From Andrena cerasifolii (lineage: Eukaryota > Arthropoda > Insecta > Hymenoptera > Andrenidae), in the NCBI RefSeq assembly GCF_050908995.1, contig NC_135120.1, forward strand, positions 10,987,433 to 11,051,432: 64,000 nt of DNA, written 5' to 3'. How positions within the stretch are numbered: the first letter of the stretch is position 1; each line of letters opens with the position of its first letter. Below the pieces are notes generated by a model that saw only the letters and a program-made list of their open reading frames with translations, was not told the DNA's origin and made no database searches. Shown piece by piece: positions 12,013 through 23,464 of the stretch. The translations under genes and the position numbers were made by a program.

Positions 12013-15000
12013 GGACTAGTTTCCACAGTTAGTCCTAACTGACTTGAAAGAGCACTGTTCAAAACCTTACGCCACTGGATGCGATAAGTTATCAGTGTCC
12101 ACAATGTTTGTTTTGCACGAATGGGCGACGCGTCAGAAGAACAGAAAAGGGAAGAAATTGAAAACCAAAAGTTTTCATCTGCCATGAGTCTCTATACTAG
12201 CAATTCCAGACGTTAACGACCTCAAGTAGAACCAGCAAACTTGACAGGACCCCGCAGCCTCGAACAGAATCCAAAAACCCTCTTAGAACCGACGCGATCC
12301 AGTTTAACGCAGTGGAGTAGAGTCAGAGATTACGAGAGCTGCTGGTACTTCAAGGGAGTGATCTAAACAGATCGCAGCGGGGCTGTCCACGGTTGGCTGA
12401 ATGCGCCGTAATTATTTGGACGTGCGTAAACAGCGTCTGTCTGAATCGAACGTCCGATCGAACAAAGCGCGTTTCTTTGTAGGAGGGAACAGGAACTGGG
12501 CAAGAAGTTCGATTGGGTCCAGCGACCTGCTTTCGCGTCTTTTGTGATCCATTCGGCTTGGACGGGTCGAAGCGACTCTATTTAGATTTACGTGGCTTTA
12601 TCGACCCCTTGATATGCGCATCGAAGTTCAGGCCGACTACCGAGATGCCTGACCCACTTCTGACCGCTTCCTTTACAAGATGTGACTAACGTCTGCGGTG
12701 TTTGATTGCCCTTTGCAGGATCTGGATCGTGCTTATGAGATCGGGCGATCTTCAATGCTTCGGCCAGTGATTGTGCAAAATACGTTCAATTTTGAAAGAC
12801 AGTTTGGGTGACTTTTATAAGATTTAAGTGTCTTAGCAAGACAAATGAATTATGAATGATTTTGGGGCTAATCATTGAACTTCGTCTAATCTCATAAGCC
12901 AGTGTTTCCCAATCTTTTTTTAGTTATCTAAAGTCTCGCAGGGTTTGGCCATTTTTTGCGAAATCTAACTCTCACTGAATTTGATATTATTCAACAGTGG
13001 CATGATCTCCAAATTGGGTAATCTATTTGGTGAGATTCGACTGTATGATAGTCTCTGTTCAGATTCCCTCAGATCCCCATTAGAGGATATCAAAATGGCA
13101 CCATCTGACTCTAGATGTCTAAGTAGTCGTGATATCGGACTATTCTCCTGCTTGACTAAGAGTACGCAGAAACTGCTTTAAAAGCCACTCAACGTTTTTC
13201 GAGAAGGTGCGCGGCTTAATAAACCAACTGCAATTTGATTCAAGTTTTCACAGTTGAAAGGGCATAAATATTAAACGGCTTTGCGCGCTTGAATTTCAAA
13301 CAACACTAAGCGAGGAGAATGCGGAGTAGCTTGGACAGTCGAGATAGGAGTGTATCGTATAATCCGTGGATTACTCGATCCAGGATTAAGGTTACGGTGG
13401 CGACAGTAATTAATGTCTTGACTCTACTAAGGTACACAGCCCAGCAATATGCCACGCGTCTAAATTCACTGAACGCATTAAGGCCTGGCACAGAGCAGTA
13501 CAATTTCTGTTAGATCCGAAGAGTGTGACATCCACGAAAGCTAGCTCAAGTTGAATTTGTATAAAATTAATCAGAAAATCTTGTGACTCCGTTAAGTAAT
13601 TCTCTTTGATTTCATAGACATAATAAACACAAAAGAATTTCACGCTGCTCATATTTTTTCATATGCCAATTCCATGTACACTGATCCCCTGAAATACGAC
13701 CACCCAGCTTAAGTTATTTCGTACTTACGTCATTTGTATACTGTATATAATATATATGTGTATGCATATGATAAATAATATAATAATAAATATGCACACG
13801 TTTTTATATTTACTTCTAAATGTATATATGCATACTAAACAGTACTCATACAGTTTTTAACACATTCCGTGCCACGTAGGCCACCGGTGGGAAAAGGTAC
13901 AGTGTTAGTAAACAAAGTTTAAAACTAATAGTGATATATGTCTGTAGAATAAACTTAATATTACGTATTATGTTGGTTATATTTTTACGTACTACGTTGG
14001 TTTCCCTCGCCCATTTTACAATCCCTCCCAATCTATGGGATATGCATTTTAAAATATTATTCTTCCTAATGGAATTTTCTTATTTTTGTTACTGTTCAGA
14101 GTTTAAATTTTCTGTTGACCACTACTGGAGTGCAAAATGAAGCGGAAAATGGAACAAAAGAATGCTGAAATTCTGAAGAATATAATTGAAAACTGCAATT
14201 TATTTTTCTCATCATTTTTTATAGTCCTACCAAACATCTGAATTTTCATCATTTCACGGAACGAATTAATTAATTAAACCTACCTCGGAATCTAGTAAAA
14301 TACGAATACATATGATCAATTCTACCTGGATTTGCGTGTTTTTCGACGTGTATCAGTTACCCCTGAACTAATTAAAACGTCAGTTCGGTACGACTGTACT
14401 AAAAAGTCGTAAGGAGAGAGAAGCTTTGATACTTAGATACAGGTATTTTTAAAAACGATTGGTGTCATGTGCACAAGGGAAGCAAATAATTAAGGAGCAA
14501 ACTAATGCTTTCCAGGGTCTTAGTATAATAAAGACTGGAAACGTAGCGAGAGTATTATTGAAAAAGGACATCCCCTTCAAAGCACCGCGGTCCGTGACGC
14601 CTGGTGATTACTTCTGACGAGCGCAATCGCGAAAGGGAAATGTAGAAGCGTCTTATGATTCGAGTGTCGTCTTCACCTTCGAAACCGGCACTCGGCTATT
14701 CCGAGATTAATTAATCTGCCCGAGTTAAAGAAACATTCAAAAGGTCAACCGTTTGATCTAATTAATTGCGCGGCTCAGGGTGAGCCGCTGTTTGGCATGC
14801 AAAGAGGGAAAGATCAGTACAGAACGGCTGGTTTAAGTGTTTCCTCCTGAGAATCCTCCGAGTGCTCTTGATTAAAACGGCGTTAGAGTGCAGGGGACGT
14901 GTTTTCGCCGTTTACGATAACTCTCGAAGCTTAACAAGCAACTTTCACTCTTCTACCCTATATTCGCCTACTACTTAGTTCTAATCTTGGCTACCTAAAT

Positions 15001-16254
15001 GACGAGTGTGCCTATTTTTCTTGAACATCGACTTTATTCTGAAATTTTCTTTGAATTGGAGAAGAATTGAATAAAAAAATGGACCAAATTACACCAAATA
15101 CATGACCACTTGCTAAAGAGGAACCACTTCAGCAGAAGCTACGAAGAAAAACCACAAACGAGTGCCTAATTGACAAACTTGCAATTAACTATTAAACCAT
15201 CCACTGAATTAAGAAGTCCCTTTTATACTAAAATTTATTTACCCAGCATAACGTTATTGGTCAAAGAACATAACTGGATGAAATAATCAATACTCTTACA
15301 CCGCAAGCAAAAGAAGTAAGTAGTAAAAGTGAAGTTACAAAGTGCAAAGTGAATTCTTGCGTCCAAAGGAACCTACCCCTCAACTTCCTACAAAAAGGTA
15401 TCCCTTTCGAGTTGGTGGCTCGAATTCCATACGTACATGATCGAACAAAACAGCGAAAATGTCAGATACAAGTCCTCGTGAAGCAGGAAATTGGTTTGCT
15501 AGACTGAAAGGTCGTAGAGGAAAGTTGTTAGCAGCGGAAACGCGTTTCTATCTGACTAAGGGAACATCTGTATCTCGATACTCCTTTGATGTGTTTGTGT
15601 CAAACGCACAGTAGCGACGACGCTGAATTTTTCTGGTTTTTGTTCTAATTTATCTGCTGGTTCGATCGCATTCTCATTTCTATGCTGGTACTTTTTCACA
15701 GTTAAGTGGAATATTTTCGCAATGGAGTTCGCATACGAGTTTTCTACTCGAATAATTCACTAGTGGGGCGATATCAACGCGACAATTAAGGACGACGGTG
15801 AATTTCGGCGAAGGATCCTCTGTCCGTAATGGAATTATTCGCACAATTCTGCGGCACAACAAGCGATTCTAGTCGATTTAACGTCTGCGTGGGAGCATCT
15901 TAGGAACTAACTTCCCTGTTTAATTAAGGAGATCACTGGATTTCTCTCACATTCGTCTGATTGTGGGAATAGACGTAGACGACGGAATTCATTACCATTG
16001 GAATAATATTAGCAAAATGTTAAAAATTGGCTGCTCGAAGGACCCCTTTCATGTGCTCGAAACGGAACTTAATTCTGCACCTATATTTAGTTTCACTCAA
16101 ACCATAAAATGCCATTGATGCTATCTTCGATTTTTTTAATTTTCGTGGAGGTCGCGTGAAGCTTTTATGTAATTTATACTGTTATAGGCACTCATGGTGT
16201 CTTTATTGGTAAATTAACAGCCGGGGTTGTTAAGCTGGATAAGAAATTGAATTA
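12013..16254. other. Non-coding stretch with AT-rich low-complexity core
   Basis: No gene was recognised. About 13735-13860 is a TATA-rich low-complexity tract. Just after it, at 13857, TTAACACATTCCGTGCCA resembles one end of a piggyBac-like MITE, but no partner end was found. Short open frames at 12981-13181 and 13306-14140 have no domain resemblance. Confidence 0.4.
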
Positions 16255-16472
16255 GGGTAAAGGTGCCAGTAGTTGACCATGTATCAGTAGTTGACAACTT
16301 TTCAGAAAAACGTGAAAAATAAGGTTTTTAGAAGTGGCGAACTGTGGGTATTATTAGAAGCCGCGGCGCGCTGTTGAAAAGAGATAGTTGCACTTCTAAA
16401 AACCTCATTTTTCACGTTTTCTTGAAAAGTTGTTAACTACTGATACATTGTCAACTACTGGTACCTTTACCC
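16255..16472. mobile_element. 218-bp MITE with 82-bp inverted arms
   Basis: The arms 16255-16337 and 16391-16472 match at all but about six of 82 positions. The tips are GGGTAAAGGT and ACCTTTACCC. Each arm contains the motif CAGTAGTTGAC twice in tandem. The left flank is TA (16253-16254) and the right flank is TG, which fits a decayed TA target duplication of the Tc1/mariner type. The loop of about 53 bp is GC-rich. No protein is encoded. It shares the GGGTAAA tip with the element at 29379-29932. Confidence 0.88.
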
Positions 16473-17069
16473 TGTTAGTTTTTATTCTTCTCTATCGTCG
16501 CGTTTAAAAGAAATAGAATCATTTACCTACAGTAGAATACAATAGACAATTTAAAATACAAAAGACATGATCCTTAGAATAATGGAATTTTCAGATAATG
16601 GAACACTCACTTTTTTCACAATTTTTTTCGAATAATGCATATAAAAATACCGAAAATGAAACCTAATATAAATATACAGTCGCAGAGCTTCCATCTGAAT
16701 CACCTCATTCCCCATTGTACCTACTATCGTGTCAGTCACACTCTGTGTAATTTGATCGTTATAGAAGGAAGGAAGATACATCTGTATCTATTTCGATAGT
16801 AAATGATATACATAGCTGCACATAACATACCCAATCATAGAAGGAAAGATTGTTCAGATAATACAAGGTTCGACTGACAGAACATCAGGATAAGAGAGCG
16901 TTCGTGTAACAAATGTTTAGATACTGAAGCCGTCTACTGTATTATCAGGCTATAGATGGTAATTAATTCACACAATGAAACATGTGACTCAACGAACTAA
17001 AGAAGCTATTTGTTTTGGCTATAAGACAGTGGATCTTGTGTTGATTATAATGAATTGGGTGTTGGACAC

Positions 17070-17300
17070 GGAGGATGAACAGAGATTGACTGAGATTGAT
17101 GAGGTTGTCTAAGGTTGATTGAGATTGACTGGCGATGACTAGGACAGATTGGGGTTAGCAAAGGTTGACAGAGATCGTCTGAGATTGACTGGATATTAAC
17201 GAAAGTCGATCAAGTCTGCCTTACATTTACTGCATATTAATTAGGGTTAGTTGACATTGACTGAATGTGAACAAAGGTACAGCTTGTCTGAAATTGAAGC
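17070..17300 (+). repeat. Degenerate GATTGA-type short tandem array
   Basis: Variants of a 10-11 bp word such as GAGATTGACTG, AGGTTGATTG and AGATTGACTGG recur head to tail, clearest at 17070-17220 and fading towards 17300. Unit boundaries cannot be fixed by eye. It looks like an old minisatellite. Confidence 0.55.
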
Positions 17301-17451
17301 AAATATTAAGCAGGATCGATTCAGACTACGGAGTTTCATCGGATAATAATTATATCTGGGTGAAATTAAGTAGATGATAACTAAGGATCATTATTTAAGT
17401 TTTACTGGGATCAACTGCATATTAATTATGAACACACCGATTTTTTTGAAA

Positions 17452-17916
17452 CTGTGCAAGTTTGAAGAGGACCTCAATAGAAGTTTCAGGCGATTTTTCG
17501 TTTGTACCCGTTTTCGGTCCTGCAGACTGAAAACACCCCCTAAAGGTTAATGAGTGTTTTGCTATTTTCCTGTTTACATATCTTGAAAACTATAGTAGAT
17601 ATAAAAATATTAGAGCAAAGGAAACGTAACGGCTTTTGAAGCCCTATAAATTGGTGTAATTAAATTGTTTAAAATTTGTAGTGGGGAACGGTCCTTTATT
17701 TAAACTACAAATTTTATGACTATTTCATTGCACAGTTTTATAGGGCATAAAAGCCGTTAAGTTTTCATTGCAATATTTTTTTTTATATGTTAAGATATAC
17801 CAGAAAGTCGAAAATCCTACATTAACCTTTAAGGAGTGTTTTCCCCTGAAGAACTGAAAGCGTGCATAAGCGAAAACACCCTGATACTTCTATTGAGGTA
17901 ATCTACAAGCGTACAG
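17452..17916. mobile_element. 465-bp near-complete palindrome (foldback element)
   Basis: Almost the whole interval folds on itself. Left landmarks ACCTCAATAGAAGT, AAAGGTTAATG, AACGGCTTTT and CCCTATAAA recur in reverse complement on the right in mirrored order. The centre carries a further hairpin around AAATTTGTAGT...ACTACAAATTT. No transposase or clear target duplication was seen. The arms have diverged by scattered substitutions and small indels, so it is not recent. Its class is unassigned. Confidence 0.85.
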
Positions 17917-20734
17917 AGACTTCGCGCCAATAATAATAAAAAAATAAAATAAAAAGTACGCCAACGATGATTATAATATAATAAACAAAGCTTAACACAA
18001 ACTCCTGTTATAAAATTTCGGCGTAATTCGAGTTACTAACTCCCAGGATATTATTACGAAAAGCGTAGGATTAACATGCACAATACTTTCAGGCTCTATA
18101 AATAAAACTTTTCCGCCCCATTGACATGCTAACGTTCAATTTATACAGGTCGCCGAGGAGCACGTAAATCCACGCGAAATTTCCAGCGACAATGTAAAAA
18201 TCATGTACCTCTGCTTCATAAATATTTTCTTGTCCACGAACAAGATATATGTGACTGAAGCGCGTTATCGATAAACCGAAAGCGAAAGTGACGCGTTTTT
18301 CTTCCGTTTTCCTCTCTCTCCATTTCTTTGCGGACATCCAGGCAAACATCGGTATTAATATTCAATTCACAGCTCGTACCGATGGCTCGAGGGATTAGAT
18401 TAGGTATGCATCGTGTTCCCGAGAAAACGTTTGAAAAATTTATATAGCGACCAAGTGTTCGCGACTACTCGCGTGAAGAACAGAGTAGTTTCGTTAAAAA
18501 AAAAAAACTACTCTGAAGATACGCGAGGTTAGTTTTAAAGACACGGGTTGTTTGAAATTATTCGGGGTTGTACCTGTTTGGTGGCATCCTGTATAACTAA
18601 ATTTTGATAATACAGTAAGGCCTTGATTGTCCGATTAATTTGAAGCCGAGAAGAAATATTGTGGATACTTATTCTATTCTTCGTTTGCAAGCTAATTACC
18701 ATTCTCGGGTCACTGCTGTGCTGCATACTAATATATCAACGAAAAGGAAACAACGAGAAACAAAGAAGAGCATAAATAACATAACAAAAAGAAAGTAATC
18801 CCGTTCAACTACTAACTTTAAAGAAAATTTGCTAAAATTTAGCAATTCAGACAGATTGGGCAAGGACACTAGAACGCGAAGAAGTAATAATAATTCCTAC
18901 GTAATAAATTAGATACCATTTTTCATGTGAGACTTACAATTAGTTGTAATGCCACTCATTTGATTATTCGATCATCTTATAACTACATTAGTTCGAATAA
19001 TCGAGGTCCTACTATATTATTTAAACTAATATTGATGTCAAATTGCAGTCGTTCTTTAATTTTCTTCAACTGTGGGGGTCTTTTATTTTTTAATTCACAT
19101 CCATTCTTACGTTTATCACTAGTATTCAATTGACTGGAGGATGAAACCAGGATTCTCTATAAAATTCCTTCTTCGCAAGAATTTGTTGCAAGTAGTTTAG
19201 AAAGCCGATTTTTCAACCTAGTAAATGCACTTTGCTTCTCCAGTGACCCACTGGTTAAAGTGATCTACAAACACTTGTTTAACGGCTTACGGAAGCAACG
19301 ATATATCTTCCGTGGCACTTTAGGTGCACTATTCAAGCGACAATACGTCATGTACACATTGAAGCAGCGCTAAATTACTCCATGATGAAACGTAACGATG
19401 AATTATTAAATTGAATAATTTGTCCATAAACCCGAAACGCAGAACGAGGCGTGCAATCAATACGTTGCACCAAAACAACGATCACTAGTAAATCCGCGTT
19501 ATCATAACGAACAACCACGCCACGCTTGCGCCGTTTTAAACAATAATTGTCAGGGATACGCATGAAACAAAAGTTCTCAGTTTCTTTCGAAACAATGCCT
19601 TGCCAAACGAAATACCTTACACTCGCTGAATTCACTCTGCGCCTCTGAATAACACATTCACGGCAATCTCTTTAAAAACATCTAGTACCTATCGTAACGT
19701 TTATATACAAAACACACGTTTTCTATACCGAATTCAGAACTCCAAATATTCAGCTTCCAAATTAAGCTCCCCAAAATGTTGCAATGAAAATATAACTTTC
19801 CAAAGGAAACTATGCTACTAAATTAAATAAAAGACAAAATTTTATAATAATACACCCACAGTTATCCCGTCGTATTATTACAAACCGTATCTCGATGACC
19901 ACTGAAAATCCCACCCACACTGACACGACGTTTCCCCTTCAGAATTACCTGTAGAATCCACCGCGAATGTGTTTGCATCCCCCGTGCCCCGAGTCAACCT
20001 TATCTTCGCGAAACGTGGCTGCACCGTGAAAAGGATTAGCGAGTAATAACCGAATGGAGGAATAATTGGAGTGCAAGGAGAGCACTCGACGAGCGAACGA
20101 ACAACGGGGAGGGTGGCGTACACCCGATCGATTCTTGAAAGGACAATGAGATCTATCACTCACCGGACGCGGTAATTAAAAAATGAATTATCCTTGCTCG
20201 TCAGCGACCGTGGCCCGCACAGGCTGCGCGATAATTGACGCGGGTCAAGGTTCTGGCTTTGAACGGATGATGATCGTTCGAGGTTAAGCGATTAATGAAT
20301 AAATAAGACGGGGAAGCGATACCTCCTGCAACCGATGTCCGTATTTTCGTGTTTTCATTCACGCAGCTTTATCTATAGCCAGTTAAAGGGGGATATGCTC
20401 AGCGGTTCCGTTTCCTTAAAGCGGATACGTCGAATTTATTTTCCACGTCGTTGGCGCGACGCGCGGTCCCCGCCGATTTATGAAGGAAATTCGACCAGTA
20501 AATCTTCATAAATCCCAATGAAGGCACTTGATAAACGGGGAATCTTCGACGTCTCCCAAGGAACCTCTCCCCCTCTTCCAGACTCGTGTTTGCGCGCGTT
20601 ATGGTCCAGCTCGCGCCAGTGGTGGGACCTCGAGACTTTGCGTTGTGAATGTTTTGAACAGATGAAGGATACGGTGTTTTGGGAATTTGAAAGTGGGTTT
20701 GAAAGTATTGGAAATACTTGGACTTGAAAGTTAT
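17917..20734. other. Non-coding stretch
   Basis: No gene recognised. At 18481-18515 a perfect 10-bp inverted repeat (CAGAGTAGTT and its complement) brackets a run of A residues. Open frames of 60-93 codons on the - strand have no domain resemblance. Confidence 0.4.
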
Positions 20735-21060
20735 AACTCTGACATGTATCGTAGCAAAAGGAATGCAAATAAAATAGAAGGTAAAGCATTAAAATTTCAA
20801 AACCCAACAACTCCAAGACCATCAACACCTTCGGGGACTTTATAAAATTTACAAGAGTGTACAACACGACCAAACACAAACCACTTACAAAACTCTGATA
20901 TTTATCACAGCAAAAGAAATTGAAATAAAATAGAAAAAAAATAGAAGGTAAAGCATTAAATTTTGGAAACTCAACAATTCCAAGACCGTCAACGCCTTCA
21001 AGATTTTATAAAATTTACAACATTGTACAAACAACCGAACACGAAGTGCTTGCAAAACGT
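20735..21060 (+). repeat. Two-copy tandem duplication, about 156-168 bp unit
   Basis: Copy 1 (20735 to about 20890) and copy 2 (20891 to about 21060) share AACTCTGA, AATAAAATAGAA, GGTAAAGCATTAAA, CCAAGACC.TCAAC and TTTATAAAATTTACAA in the same order. Copy 2 has an extra A-rich insertion of about 10 bp. Divergence is substantial, so the duplication is not recent. A 133-codon - strand frame (20478-20879) overlaps copy 1 only and is probably accidental. Confidence 0.8.
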
Positions 21061-23278
21061 TTTGGGCTCCCCCAAGTTTCGAGCTTTAACTCGGCACATT
21101 CTAAAACGTCTTAAATCCCGCCGCTAGCTCCGCGAACCGATTTAAAAGGGCGCCCCCCAAAAAACTACAGCGCAACGTCGATTTCCGGAGAATGGATTTA
21201 ATGAAACGTAACGTAGTCCTCGAGAACGCTCCAAACGCTTCCTCAATCCCAACAGACTTTCCCGATAGAGTCCGATATTTCCGAAAGCACCACGGGTCCC
21301 CAGGAATAATTCCCTTTCAGAGGACCTGGTGCGAGCGCTGCCTCGAGATTACTCGAAAATAACGCGACACGAATGCTGAAAGGGATCCCCGATTTCCTGT
21401 CCACCGATGCGCGAGATACCTACAAAAGCACAATGAGCAGTGTTCGAACGGGGGTGGAAAAACTGTTGTTGCTGGAGCGTGAATCGAAATTGTCGTGGTT
21501 GTAAGAGGAATTGAAAAAAAAAAGTTGCATAATAATGGTACAATATGATAGTGACTGTGGATGGCTACTACTTTAAATTGGGACACTTTTAGTGTTGAAA
21601 TTCAATGTAGAAAAATTTGAAATTAGTAGAAATGGTCGTAACGGATATGACACGAATTTTGATGGAAAAATTATATTGAAGAGTAGATGTTTCCTGCACT
21701 TCTTATTGGCATACTTGAATTTGATATTGTTTTATGTCTACATTCATGAATTTACTCAAACTGACCACCCTGAGCTTGAATATTAGGCTTCATCACTTAT
21801 GAGTTATTCTAACAGTAGAATTATTTGCAGATAACCACGTAGAAGCACATTCAAGAAGAAAATCATTGAAGCGCTGAGGTAGAAATCCTTTGAAGAAGAT
21901 TGAGAGGGAAGGCTGAACAAGAAGTTCCTACAAATTATTTTTATCACCTCCATCTGCCAAATTTACCACTAAAATTACATCCACGTTTTACGATACATCA
22001 TGTGCACGTTTACTCGTATATCAACCCTTTGCGCTCCAACTTTATTAGCTCATCAAACACAGAACTTTGGAATAGTAAAAAATAGAGTACAGTGATTTGA
22101 AGATCAATATAATTCATTTAATCGTACGAACCTCGAATTCTTTCACTATTTCAAGCTTCAATAACACCAGCATATAAACTTCCAACTTTGATGTGTCTGA
22201 GAAGCATATTTGAAGTGCGAAGGGTTAAAACGTTTCCCTCTATTTCATCCCTTGCTTCCTACATCTCCTGCACCTCGTAAAAGTAAAATAAAAGGGCAGG
22301 AATGAAAAGGCGAGGAACAAGAATGGGAGAAGCTGAAAATGAATAGATAAGTAAGAATAAGCTGTAGGAACTGGAAGATAAAGGAAGGGGATGAAAGAAG
22401 CAGAGGAAACGTTTGTAGTTATATCGCGCTGTAACGAGTCTTGGACGAAACAAATCAAGTCGAAAGGGTTGCTCCGTAGGAATAGCGAATCCCCCGGAAG
22501 AATGGTGTCATAAATAATGTGCATCTTATTCGACTTGGCCCCGAGGGTGGGCTAAAGTGCGAAATTGTGTAGAAGTGCACACCGCATGGATTTAAAAGTG
22601 GATACAACGTCAGGTGTAACCTGAGTGTCAACGGAGCGAAGCGAAGTATGCTGAATAGGCTTTCGAAATAGTCTGCTAAGATATCGAGGGAGATGTAACC
22701 CGTGAAATATAAGGGTGAAATTCCTTCCTCTCTCTGTTAGTAGAAGGAGGAAAATACTTTCAAGCGTTGCAACGATAACGTCGAGGGCGTAGAAGGAAAT
22801 CTAAAAGCGGAATCCTCGACTATGAACGATAATGATGAATGGCGGATGAAACTAAGAATCGACGCAAAGGTTGCGAATGAGTTACTTTCCAGTTTGCATT
22901 CCAATTTCAACGTCCAACGGAAAACGTAAAATTCTGTCCTGAGAATGATTGATTCTAAGTGTCGCATCCTTAAAAAATAGTGGCGAGCTCCATAGAGCTG
23001 ACTGATTCACAAGAGTCACAACTGATTCTTCCAATTTTATTCGACCTAATTGATGGGATCGAATGAAAATTAAAAACGCACAGAGCCTCCATTATCCACA
23101 TTTTTATTAGCCGAGTGTGCTATTTTCGAAGCTTTGTTATTCGAATGTTTTATTAGCTGCATAGAGAACGTGCTTTCGTAAAAAATGCCTCCTGCCAATT
23201 AAATTTGATCTGCAACTCTAATCTTAACAATTTAATATGAAAGTGATAATGAACGTGTTCACATGCAATAATGGTATA
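21061..23278. other. Non-coding stretch with purine-rich tract
   Basis: The stretch 22280-22420 is strongly purine-biased on the + strand, which produces serine/leucine/phenylalanine-rich open frames on the other strand. No gene was recognised. Confidence 0.4.
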
Positions 23279-23464
23279 AAAGGAAAACGTGTGGCGTCGG
23301 CTATAGAAACTAAAGAAGAGATTATTTAAAATGTGGAGAGTGGTAGAAGCGTCGTAAACTTGGCAAGGATATATGGTATCGTAACTGAGATTACTGGCAT
23401 TAAAAATATCTTTATGGAGAATTTTTTAGAGCGTTCTTATCACAAGAAAAAGGCTTTGTGCTAG
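23279..23464 (+). pseudogene. pogo/Tigger-like (CENP-B type) transposase N-terminal relic
   Basis: One frame reads GKRVASAIETKEEII, a stop codon, then NVESGRSVVNLARIYGI and further residues to TAG at 23462. This pattern (basic K/R start, E-T-K-x-E-I-I, an E-x-G-x-S-V spacer, then L-A-R-x-Y-G-I) is the psq/CENP-B-type helix-turn-helix that opens Tigger/pogo transposases and jerky-like proteins. The in-frame TAA at 23327 and the loss of the catalytic DDE region make it a dead fragment. No flanking inverted repeats were identified. The family call rests on recognising the motif. Confidence 0.65.
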
